This document shows positions 1-7,205 of a stretch of 48,233 nucleotides of DNA, one piece after another (position 1 is the first letter of the stretch; the number at the start of each line of letters is the position of its first letter). The translations under genes and the position numbers were made by a program. The notes under the pieces are model-generated. The model saw only the letters and a list, made by a program, of their open reading frames with translations, searched no databases and was not told where the DNA came from. The DNA is from Fructobacillus cardui (GTDB lineage: Bacteria > Bacillota > Bacilli > Lactobacillales > Lactobacillaceae). The stretch lies in the NCBI RefSeq assembly GCF_023218935.1, contig NZ_JAJIAL010000011.1; one strand, given 5' to 3'.

Positions 1-746
1 ATCGACAAGATTGTAGCCGATGCAGCAAGTGCAAGCGGTCAAGCGGTCAAGCGGTTGCTAAAGCAAAGACCCAAGCTAAGACGGCTATCGACAATGCCGG
101 TGGCCAGGTCAAGGCAACGATTGATGGTTTGACAGCCCTTGTGGATGCCCAGAAGGGTGCCGATAGGGCCAAGGTTGACCAGGATGCTGCTACTGCGAAG
201 GCTAAGATTGACCAGGCCACGACAACGCAAGCCATTAAGCAGGCGTTGGACGATGGCTTGGCAAGGATCCAAAAGGATGTTGAAAATTCAATTTTGGATA
301 ATACCAAAGGTGAAGCCGATAGTCAGTTAGCTGGTTATGCCCAAACAGCCAAGGACAAGATTGTTCATTTGCCAAACTGAACGCCTGAAGAAATTGACCA
401 AGCTGATCGCGAAATTGATGAAATTGTCGTGCAAGGTAAGAAGGCGATTGCACAAGCTGCAGTTGAAAACGAAGTGAAGGTTATCGTCAAGACGAATAGG
501 GAAAAGATTGATGATGTGGTGGCAAATGCTCAAGCTGAAAGTGATTGGCAGAAGCCGGTTGCCAAGGTGGCAAAGCATGCGCCGACTCCACAACCACAAC
601 CTGCGCCAAAGCAAACGCCCGTCTTACCAATGACTAGTCGTTTGCAGAAGCATCACACTGATACGACGTTATTGCCATTAGTTGCACTTGGTTTGCTAAC
701 GCTCTTCAGTGGCAAGCGCCGTCGTCAACATGATGATAAAAAATAA
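1..746 (+). pseudogene. 3' end of a repeat-rich LPxTG-type surface protein, broken by a frameshift and a nonsense codon
   Basis: The gene enters from the left edge. The translated part is Ala/Lys/Asp-rich helical repeat of the DUF1542 type (units such as AKAKIDQA). It ends in a Pro/Gln-rich wall linker and a sorting signal: LPMTS, a hydrophobic stretch (LLPLVALGLLTLF) and a KRRR tail. The expected role is a sortase-anchored adhesin or aggregation protein. Two lesions are visible. The frame shifts at three tandem copies of CAAGCGGT (32-55), and removing one copy restores it. An in-frame TGA at 378-380 interrupts an otherwise continuous frame that runs to TAA at 744-746. The sorting motif has Ser where LPxTG has Gly. 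I cannot see the N-terminus, so the full size and binding domain are unknown. Confidence 0.8.
32..55 (+). repeat. Three tandem copies of an 8-bp unit inside a surface-protein gene
   Basis: CAAGCGGT occurs at 32-39, 40-47 and 48-55. Before the array the protein frame starts at position 1; after it the frame starts at position 3. With two copies both sides are in one frame, so the third copy looks like a slipped-strand duplication. Eight is not a multiple of three, so gain or loss of one unit switches the frame. Confidence 0.85.
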
Positions 747-769
747 GGCGAATCAACTTGTTTCAAGTA

Positions 770-797
770 TTGACAGTTATTAAAAAACTGCTAAACT
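770..797 (+). promoter_or_regulatory. Promoter of the hisS-aspS T-box transcript
   Basis: TTGACA at 770-775 is a perfect -35. TAAACT at 792-797 is the best -10 (four of six bases) after a 16-base gap. It lies just upstream of the T-box stem I and just after the surface-gene stop codon. Confidence 0.6.
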
Positions 798-807
798 TAG
801 AAATAGA

Positions 808-1034
808 TTAGCCGATGAGCAGGAGAAGATGAAACTTGGACAAAAAGCGATCTGACGGTTGGTGCAAGTCAGACAATAGTTTCGTTAGAAGACACCTGGA
901 AGGTTGCTGTTAACCCAGCCGTTTATCCGCGTTATGGATGAAAGCGTGTTAATACACGAAACTAAGGTGGTACCGTGCTCGAAAGCGCCCTTAACAACTT
1001 TGCCGATTTGGCAAGGCTGTTAGGGGCGTTTTTT
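808..1034 (+). promoter_or_regulatory. T-box riboswitch leader of hisS-aspS
   Basis: The T-box core AAGGTGGTACCGTG is at 964-977. It is followed by an intrinsic terminator: CGCCC at 986-990 pairs with GGGCG at 1024-1028, followed by a T run to 1034. Stem I can be folded: CAGG pairs with CCTG as the bottom helix, and GATGAAAC pairs with GTTTCGTT above an internal loop. The 3' side of that loop ends in GAC at 891-893, followed by A and then the bottom helix, which is the usual place of the specifier. GAC reads Asp; the overlapping CAC (893-895) would read His. Uncharged tRNA should favour antitermination and raise synthetase expression. Confidence 0.9.
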
Positions 1035-1102
1035 ATTACTAATCGGTTTTAACTATTTTAATGATGATAATGGAGGCGACGCATTGGCGTCGAATAGATA
1101 AG

Positions 1103-2407
1103 ATGGGAAAAGCTAATTTTCAACGGCCCAAGGGGACCGCGGACTTATTTGAAGAAAACGTGCGCGAATGGCAGCGCATCGAACAACAAGCGCGGAAGAT
1201 TTTTGCCCGTTATGGTTACGGGGAAATCAGAACACCGATGTTTGAAGCCTTTGACGTCTACGCTCGTTCGGCCGGTGATACTTCCGATGTCGTGACCAAG
1301 GAAATGTACGATTTTAACGACAAGGGTGACCGTCACATGGCCTTGCGTCCGGAAGGAACGGCCGGTGTCGTTCGTGCTTATGTTGAAAATAAGCTCTTCG
1401 GGCCAGAACACGAAAGTCCATACAAGATTTTTTATATGGGCCCAATGTTCCGTTATGAACGACCACAAGCCGGTCGCTTCCGTCAATTCCACCAAATTGG
1501 GGTTGAGGCGTTTGGCTCAAAGGAACCAAGTCTGGATGCCGAAGTGATTACGATGGTCGTTAAGTATTTGGCTTCATTAGGGTTGAAGGATTTGAAGGTT
1601 GCCTTGAACACATTGGGTGACCAAGGCTCACGCCAAGCTTACCGAGATGCACTGGTTGCTTACTTGCAACCACACGCAGCTGAATTATCAAAGGATTCAC
1701 AGACTCGGTTGGAAAAGAATCCTTTGCGAATCTTAGATTCTAAGGATGAAAACGATCAAAAGATCGTTGCGGATGCGCCAACGATTTTTGATTACTTGTC
1801 AGAAGAGTCAAAAGCTCATTTTGCAGCGGTTAAGGGCTACTTGGACGACTTGGGGATTGATTATGAAATTGATCAAACCATGGTTCGTGGCCTGGATTAC
1901 TATAATGACACGATTTTTGAGGTTATGACGACAGATCCAAACTTGAAGGGGGCTGCAACCATCGCTGGTGGTGGTCGCTACTCTGGCTTGGTGGAAGAAT
2001 TTGGTGGACCAGAAACACCAGGAATCGGCTTTGGTTTGGGTGTGGAACGATTGATTTCACTCTTGCAAGCTCAGGGACAAGCAGAGATGAAGCCGGCTGG
2101 CCTTGATTTCTACCTTGTGCACATTGGTGAGGATACACAAGCCAAGACGCTTGAATTGGCAACTGCGTTGCGTGATTTGGGTTATTCTGCTGATTTGGAC
2201 TTTACGGGTCGGTCAGTGAAGGCACAGTTCAAGACGGCTAACCGTCGTGATGCTCGCTTTGTGATTACCCTAGGTGAAGAGGAGGTGAAGACAAATCAGG
2301 TTCAGATCAAGGATATGGCGACCGGCCACCAAGCTGATTTGGACTTGGCCAAGGTTCAAAATGATTTGGCAGGGATTGTGAAGGCACTGGAAGCAGAGGA
2401 GGAATAA
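1103..2407 (+). CDS. hisS: Histidyl-tRNA synthetase
   Basis: Class II synthetase charging tRNA-His in the cytoplasm. The sequence has the N-terminal FQRPKGT, motif 2 around FRYERPQAGRFRQF, the histidine-binding motifs RGLDYY and GGGRYSGL, and a C-terminal anticodon-binding domain. It is 434 residues, normal for the family. I take ATG 1103 because homologues start a few residues before FQRPKGT; an upstream in-frame ATG at 1061 would add 14 unusual residues. The best Shine-Dalgarno (GGAGG, 1072-1076) is 26 bases from ATG 1103, with a small hairpin (GACGC/GCGTC, 1078-1091) in the gap. It is first in a two-gene operon with aspS, three bases upstream, under the T-box. Confidence 0.95.
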   Translation: MGKANFQRPKGTADLFEENVREWQRIEQQARKIFARYGYGEIRTPMFEAFDVYARSAGDTSDVVTKEMYDFNDKGDRHMALRPEGTAGVVRAYVENKLFGPEHESPYKIFYMGPMFRYERPQAGRFRQFHQIGVEAFGSKEPSLDAEVITMVVKYLASLGLKDLKVALNTLGDQGSRQAYRDALVAYLQPHAAELSKDSQTRLEKNPLRILDSKDENDQKIVADAPTIFDYLSEESKAHFAAVKGYLDDLGIDYEIDQTMVRGLDYYNDTIFEVMTTDPNLKGAATIAGGGRYSGLVEEFGGPETPGIGFGLGVERLISLLQAQGQAEMKPAGLDFYLVHIGEDTQAKTLELATALRDLGYSADLDFTGRSVKAQFKTANRRDARFVITLGEEEVKTNQVQIKDMATGHQADLDLAKVQNDLAGIVKALEAEEE

Positions 2408-2410
2408 AAA

Positions 2411-4222
2411 ATGAAACGAACGACTTATGCTGGTTTAGTTGATGAGCAATATATTGGTCAAACGGTGACGTTGGCTGGTTGGGTACAAAAGCGTCGTAAC
2501 TTTGGTGACCTGGTCTTTATTGATTTGCGTGACCGCGAGGGAATTGTTCAGTTAACTTTTTCTGCTGCTAACCAGGCAGCCCTTGATGTAGCCCAGGGTG
2601 CTCGTAATGAATATGTTTTGGCTATCGAGGGTGAAGTGGTTGCTCGAGCAGAAGGCCAGGAAAACAAGAAGATTAAGTCTGGTGGTATTGAAGTTAAGGT
2701 AACGAAGGCTGAGATTCTTGCAGAGGCCAAGACACCGGTCTTTGATATCGAAGATGGCGTGAATGCTGGGGAAGAATTGAAGCTCCAGTACCGTTACTTG
2801 GACTTGCGCCGTCCAGAAATGCAAAAGAACTTGCGTGTTCGGTCAAAAATCATGGCTTCTGCCACGCATTTTATGGATCAAAACGACTTTATCAATATTG
2901 AAACACCATACTTGGCCAAGTCAACGCCCGAAGGAGCCCGCGATTACCTGGTTCCTTCCCGGGTTTATCCTGGATCATTCTATGCCTTGCCACAGTCACC
3001 TCAGCTCTTCAAGCAACTCTTGATGGGGGCTGGCTTTGACCGCTACTTCCAAATTGCCCGTTGTTTCCGAGACGAGGATTTGCGTGGCGACCGTCAACCT
3101 GAATTTACTCAGTTGGATATGGAAACTTCTTTCATGTCAGCTGCCGAAATTCAAGAATTGGTTGGTCGTTGGGTTCAACAAATCATGAAGGACGTTGTGG
3201 ACTTCGACTTAAAGCTTGAGGATATTACACTGTTGACTTGGCAAGAATCAATGGACCGCTTTGGTACTGATAAGCCAGACTTGCGAATCGCCTATGAAAT
3301 CCAAGACTTGTCAGAAACGGTCAAGGATTCCGACTTTGGCGTCTTTGCCAACGCTGTCAAGGCCGGTGGGGTTGTTAAGGCCATTGCCGTTCCTGGTGGG
3401 GCGGACCACTATTCTCGTAAGGACATCGACAAGTTGGGTCAGTACATCGAACGCTTCGGTGCCAAGGGCTTGGCCTGGATGAAGGTGACGGACGATGGCT
3501 TGAACGGCCCAATTGCTAAGTTCTTTGCGGACGAAGCTGGCGAAGCCATTTTGGCAGCAAGTGGTGCCAAATCAGGAGACCTTTTGCTCTTCGGTGCTGG
3601 TCGAGCTGATGTTGTTGCTGCTTCATTGGACTACTTGCGTCGTCAGACGGCCACTGATTTGGACTTGGTTGACCAAGAAAATCCTTGGCGATTTGCTTGG
3701 ATTGTGGACTGGCCATTGTTTGAATACTCAGAAGACTTTGATCGTTGGATTGCGGCCCACCATCCATTCACGATGCCAAACGAAGAAGATCTGCACTACT
3801 TGGATGAAGGCGAAGACCCACACAAGGCCCATGCCCAGTCTTATGACTTGGTCTTGAACGGCTACGAATTGGGCTCTGGCTCAATCCGTATTCACCGGAC
3901 GGATATCCAAGAAAAGATGCTTAAGGCGCTTGGCTTTACGAAGGAATCAGCCAACGAGGCCTTTGGTTTCTTGCTTGAAGGAATGGAATATGGTTTCCCA
4001 CCAATGGGTGGAATTGCTCTTGGATTGGACCGCTTGGCAATGCTTTTGGCTGGTCAAGACAACATTCGAGAAGTGATTGCCTTCCCGAAGAACTCAAAGG
4101 CTACAGAGCCAATGACGGAAGCACCAACACCGGTTGCTGGTGCGCAATTGCTTGAACTTGGTTTGGAAGTTCCAACTTCTGCCGAAAATAAGAAAAATTT
4201 AACAAAGCGGTATCAGACTTGA
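2411..4222 (+). CDS. aspS: Aspartyl-tRNA synthetase
   Basis: Class II enzyme that charges tRNA-Asp. The order is the bacterial one: N-terminal OB-fold anticodon domain (about residues 1-110), catalytic core with motif 2 (RCFRDEDLRGDRQPEFTQ), an inserted GAD domain in the middle, and motif 3 near the end (GIALGLDRLAML). At 603 residues it is close to the usual length. The Shine-Dalgarno AGAGGAGG lies in the hisS end, with only three bases between the genes, so they are co-transcribed and share the T-box. The stop codon lies inside the loop region of the terminator that follows. Confidence 0.96.
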   Translation: MKRTTYAGLVDEQYIGQTVTLAGWVQKRRNFGDLVFIDLRDREGIVQLTFSAANQAALDVAQGARNEYVLAIEGEVVARAEGQENKKIKSGGIEVKVTKAEILAEAKTPVFDIEDGVNAGEELKLQYRYLDLRRPEMQKNLRVRSKIMASATHFMDQNDFINIETPYLAKSTPEGARDYLVPSRVYPGSFYALPQSPQLFKQLLMGAGFDRYFQIARCFRDEDLRGDRQPEFTQLDMETSFMSAAEIQELVGRWVQQIMKDVVDFDLKLEDITLLTWQESMDRFGTDKPDLRIAYEIQDLSETVKDSDFGVFANAVKAGGVVKAIAVPGGADHYSRKDIDKLGQYIERFGAKGLAWMKVTDDGLNGPIAKFFADEAGEAILAASGAKSGDLLLFGAGRADVVAASLDYLRRQTATDLDLVDQENPWRFAWIVDWPLFEYSEDFDRWIAAHHPFTMPNEEDLHYLDEGEDPHKAHAQSYDLVLNGYELGSGSIRIHRTDIQEKMLKALGFTKESANEAFGFLLEGMEYGFPPMGGIALGLDRLAMLLAGQDNIREVIAFPKNSKATEPMTEAPTPVAGAQLLELGLEVPTSAENKKNLTKRYQT

Positions 4223-4238
4223 TTTGATACCGTTTTTT
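4208..4238 (+). terminator. Terminator of hisS-aspS, overlapping the stop codon
   Basis: CGGTATCA (4208-4215) pairs with TGATACCG (4225-4232) and is followed by six T. The 5' arm encodes the last residues of AspS and the TGA lies in the loop. Confidence 0.9.
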
Positions 4239-4304
4239 ACTGATTTTTTAATTAAAATTATCTGTTTTTTATAAAATTACCCTTCAAATATTTTCTAATC
4301 TTGT

Positions 4305-4427
4305 TAAAATATATGTATCGAATGGCGGATTTGCGTCGTTAGGCTAAGGACCAGGCTTTTAAGTTGGTCAAAAGGGTTAGGGATTAAGGATTGGGCGGAC
4401 CGTTCTTAGTTGACCTAGCAGAACACA
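4305..4427 (+). promoter_or_regulatory. Promoter and structured leader of the YitT-family gene, with exclusive pairings
   Basis: A -10 TAAAAT is at 4305-4310; the -35 is weak. The roughly 110-base leader contains GACCA (4349-4353), which pairs with TGGTC (4365-4369). GGTCAA (4366-4371) can instead pair with TTGACC (4410-4415). The two pairings exclude each other. No T run follows and no strong Shine-Dalgarno precedes the start. I do not recognise a known riboswitch class. Confidence 0.35.
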
Positions 4428-5294
4428 ATGATACGGAAAATAGGAAAAAATCTCGATCACTACTATCTCCATCAAGTTGTTGGAGCGCTCTTTTATGCCA
4501 TTATGTTATCACTGGCGTTGAATTACTTTTGGCTGCCTGGGCATGTCTATTCGTCTGGCTTTACCGGGTTAGCCCAATTGGTTGATACGTTAACCGGTGG
4601 AAAGATTAATGTTGCTTGGGCGATTGCTTTGGTGAATATGCCACTTTTGCTTTTGGCATGGTTTACTTTGTCAAAACGCTTTGCCATCTTTACGGCCATG
4701 GCCGTTTTGCTCTCGGCTGCCTTTGTGCCGCTGTTTGCGACAAAGACTGTTTTGACCCCAGATCCTTTGATTAACGCTATCTTTGGTGGTGGCATCAACG
4801 GAATGGCTGTTGGAACCGCCTTGCGTTGTGGTGTTGGTACCGGCGGATTGGATATTATTGGAATGGAATTGAAGCATCAATTCCGGATGAAGGTTGGCTC
4901 AGTCAACTTGGCCTTTAATGCCTTGATTATGGTTGGGGCTGGTTTGACGTACGGTTGGCAATACGCCCTTTATTCCATCATTGGTGTGGTTGTTTCGGCC
5001 CACTTTATCGATTTGTTCTATACTCACCAGCAACAAATCCAAGAAATGATTGTGACGAATAAACCGGAAGAGATGACGGACACGATTCAAAACAAGATGC
5101 GTCGTGGTGTCACGATTATCGATTCCGCTCACGGTGGCTACACTGGCCGTTACCGGTCAATCTTGTTAACAGTGGTAACCCAACACGAGTTGCCGGAATT
5201 GCGGCACGCTATCAAGGAGGTTGATCCGAACGCCTTTTACTCTGAGTCAAAGGTTGAGCATACGGGTGGCCGCTTCTACGAACCGGAACCATAA
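4428..5294 (+). CDS. YitT-family integral membrane protein with C-terminal DUF2179 domain
   Basis: A 288-residue membrane protein. Residues 15-195 hold about five hydrophobic segments, including the family-typical Gly-rich stretch GGGINGMAVGTALRCGVGTGGLDI. The soluble C-terminal part (about 200-285, GVTIIDSAHGGYTG...LPELRHAIKEVDPNAF) is a DUF2179 domain. The molecular function of the family is not established; some members are linked to transport or stress. Start ATG 4428 is forced by an in-frame TAG at 4416-4418. There is no clear Shine-Dalgarno, which is unusual here. The gene is monocistronic, between two terminators. Confidence 0.85.
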   Translation: MIRKIGKNLDHYYLHQVVGALFYAIMLSLALNYFWLPGHVYSSGFTGLAQLVDTLTGGKINVAWAIALVNMPLLLLAWFTLSKRFAIFTAMAVLLSAAFVPLFATKTVLTPDPLINAIFGGGINGMAVGTALRCGVGTGGLDIIGMELKHQFRMKVGSVNLAFNALIMVGAGLTYGWQYALYSIIGVVVSAHFIDLFYTHQQQIQEMIVTNKPEEMTDTIQNKMRRGVTIIDSAHGGYTGRYRSILLTVVTQHELPELRHAIKEVDPNAFYSESKVEHTGGRFYEPEP

Positions 5295-5310
5295 ACTATT
5301 TAAACAACGT

Positions 5311-5349
5311 AAAAGCGCCTCGATTGGTAAAAAATCGAGACGCTTTTTT
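5311..5349. terminator. Strong terminator after the YitT-family gene
   Basis: AGCGCCTCGATT pairs with AATCGAGACGCT with one mismatch, then a T run. It may also serve the convergent acetyltransferase pseudogene. Confidence 0.85.
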
Positions 5350-5410
5350 GAACCTTTGAAGCGGTTGAAGGGATTTGATGAATTAAAAATCAGCACCAGG
5401 GAAAATCTTT

Positions 5411-5832
5411 TTATTTTGCTTCACGGCGCATCGTGACGTGGGGTGTCCCTTCAAAGATAAAGGGCTGGCCGATAGCCGTAAAGCCAAATTTTTCATAAAA
5501 ACCAACAACCTGTTTTTGTGATTCAATTTCAATCGTTTGATCGGGCCAATTTTCCTGGCACACAGCCAAAATTTGAGTCATTAACTGATTGCTGAGGCCA
5601 GTACAGCGGGCCACTGAAGCGGTTACGACGCGGCCAAAGGTGATGTGGTTACCATTTTCAAAAACGCGGGCATAGGCGAGAACGGGATACTTTTCACTTT
5701 CCTGGTAAAAAACATGAATGGCTTTTGATCGTTTTCGTCTAGCTCATGGTAAATGCGATTTTGCTCGACGACAAACGTGTCGATGCGAAGTTTGAGCGTT
5801 TGATAGAATTCATCGGCGGTCAGGTTGTCCAT
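5411..5832 (-). pseudogene. ElaA-like GNAT acetyltransferase, single-base frameshift
   Basis: Read on the minus strand from ATG 5832, the N-terminal half has the ElaA-type pattern LKLRIDTFVVEQN and YHELDENDQ. The continuation in another frame (YPVLAYARVF, FGRVVTASVARCTGLS) is the acetyl-CoA-binding half, ending at 5411. The frames join if one A is restored to an AAAA run (T run 5723-5726 on the plus strand). The repaired protein is about 140 residues, near the family size of about 150. Substrate is unknown. It is divergent from a MarR-family gene. A homopolymer sequencing error would explain it as well as real decay; the rest of the frame is intact. Confidence 0.8.
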
Positions 5833-5876
5833 GGTCTTTTTTGCCACATTGGTCTCGTCATCTTTCTTTTTTCCTG

Positions 5877-5905
5877 TATAATAATGTTGCATATACAACT
5901 GTTGC
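5877..5905 (+). promoter_or_regulatory. Promoter and likely operator of the MarR-family gene
   Basis: A perfect -10 TATAAT is at 5877-5882. Immediately downstream lie GTTG...CAAC (5886-5899) and the overlapping CAACTGTTG (5896-5904). The GTTGC half-sites match the perfect palindrome ahead of the downstream membrane-protein gene, so autoregulation is likely. Confidence 0.55.
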
Positions 5906-5925
5906 GTGTAAAAGGGGGCTTATCT

Positions 5926-6336
5926 GTGATTGAATTAGAAGTGTTTCGGCAAATGGGATCAATTTCACGACGCGCAACCAAGGAGATGAACCAGGCTGCC
6001 AGTCAGTACCAATTAGAAAACAATCTGTTTTTGTATTTGATTCGCATTGTGGAGCACGAGGGCCTGACCCAGTCTGATTTAGCAGAATTAATCCAAGTTG
6101 ATAAGACGACGCTTAGTCGGGCCTTGAAAAAATTGGATGACCGCGGCTATATCGATAAGGTAACGGCTGCTCAAAATAAAAATTATAAGCAACTTTACCC
6201 GACGCAAAAGGCGCGTGACCGTTATGAAGTTTTAGCCAAACTCGAGCGACAGTATATTAAGGAGCGACTTTCGACCTTGTCTGCGGCTGAGTTAGCAAGT
6301 TTGAATAAAATACTTAACAAAATTTTGCACAGTTAA
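5926..6336 (+). CDS. MarR-family transcriptional regulator
   Basis: A 136-residue protein with a winged helix-turn-helix: LTQSDLAELIQVDKTTLSRALKKLDDRGYI is the recognition region and VTAAQNKNYKQLYPT is the wing. It is flanked by dimerisation helices. I place the start at GTG 5926 because AAAGGGGG lies at the right distance and the in-frame ATG at 5746 would run through the promoter and the divergent gene. It precedes a membrane-protein pseudogene whose promoter carries a perfect palindrome of the same half-site. The likely role is to repress itself and that neighbour; the inducing ligand cannot be read. Confidence 0.85.
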   Translation: MIELEVFRQMGSISRRATKEMNQAASQYQLENNLFLYLIRIVEHEGLTQSDLAELIQVDKTTLSRALKKLDDRGYIDKVTAAQNKNYKQLYPTQKARDRYEVLAKLERQYIKERLSTLSAAELASLNKILNKILHS

Positions 6337-6350
6337 GCTGTGCTTTATTT
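6327..6350 (+). terminator. Terminator overlapping the MarR stop codon
   Basis: GCACAG and CTGTGC are separated by five bases that include the TAA stop, followed by a T-rich tract. Confidence 0.65.
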
Positions 6351-6359
6351 TAACAGATA

Positions 6360-6377
6360 CAGTTGCAAATGCAACTG
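6360..6377 (+). promoter_or_regulatory. Perfect 18-bp palindromic operator ahead of the YczE-like gene
   Basis: CAGTTGCA and TGCAACTG flank AA. The half-site recurs upstream of the MarR gene at 5886-5905. It is the expected binding site of that regulator. Confidence 0.7.
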
Positions 6378-6406
6378 AAACTGCAAGAATAAAAGAGGAG
6401 ATTCTT

Positions 6407-7059
6407 TTGGAAAATAATCATATTCGAACGCGACTCATGTTCTTTTTACTGGGCCTGGTGCTGGTGGCCTTTGGTAATGCACTGTCCATTATTTCAACTG
6501 CCGGCAATGGCTTGTGGACAGCAGCGGCCTTAGGACTGGCACAGCGGAGTGGGGTAGGCATTTCGCTCATCTTAATGATGATTGGTTTGATTGTTATTGG
6601 TATCAATTTGCTTTTTTCAGAACACTGGTCTTGGTTGACGGTCAGTGGTGAATTGTAGTTTGTTTTATTTTTTAGCCAGTTAATTCATTTTTTTGTCACA
6701 GCATTATCAAAAAACTTCACGGTACCGGTGGACTTATGGCTACGGATTTTCTTGGCGATTGTCGGCATTACCATTGTTTGCCTGGGCACTTCTTTTTATC
6801 AACGAGCAAACTTGTGGATGTATCCGACTGATTCACTCACGACGCTACTGACAAGGCGCTTTTTTCATCATCACTTTGCTTAGGCGCAACTGGTGGCCTT
6901 TGTGCCACCCGTGATCTTGATTGCAGCGACAACAGTGCATTTACACATGGCTGTTGGTGTCCAGGCCGGAACACTCTTTTCCTTGGCCTGCAATGGGTCG
7001 CTAATTGCTTTTTTAACAAACTGGTCTTTCCTTTTTTGTGGTTAAATTCACCATTATAA
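6407..7059 (+). pseudogene. YczE-like integral membrane protein, multiply disrupted
   Basis: It starts at TTG 6407 after AGAGGAG and encodes membrane segments typical of the YczE/YitT-like group (FLLGLVLVAFGNALSI, then an NGLWTAAALGLA loop). An in-frame TAG at 6656-6658 cuts it after 83 residues. The same frame then continues with more membrane segments (VDLWLRIFLAIVGITIVCLGTSFY) to a second in-frame stop (TAG) after HHHFA. Later frames hold the family-like ending AGTLFSLACNGSLIAFFNK. At least one nonsense codon and further shifts make this a true pseudogene, not a single read error. The operator in front of it is still perfect. Confidence 0.75.
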
Positions 7060-7141
7060 GCAGGACTCTCACGGGTTTTGTATTAAAAAAGTCAGGCTGA
7101 TCAGACACAACATCAGTTTCTTTTTAACGCTAATGAACTCT

Positions 7142-7170
7142 GTGTCACTTTTCACGAAAGGCGGTACAAT
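7142..7170 (+). promoter_or_regulatory. Promoter of the MFS transporter
   Basis: GTGTCA at 7142-7147 and TACAAT at 7165-7170 are 17 bases apart, upstream of an AAAGGAGG ribosome site. Confidence 0.45.
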
Positions 7171-7205
7171 GAAATTAAGAAAATAAAATAAAAGGAGGAA
7201 ATTCA

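Noticed and set aside
1145..1495. Long antisense open frames across hisS and many other genes
   Set aside because: They mirror strongly coding frames on the other strand, lack ribosome sites and show no family motifs.
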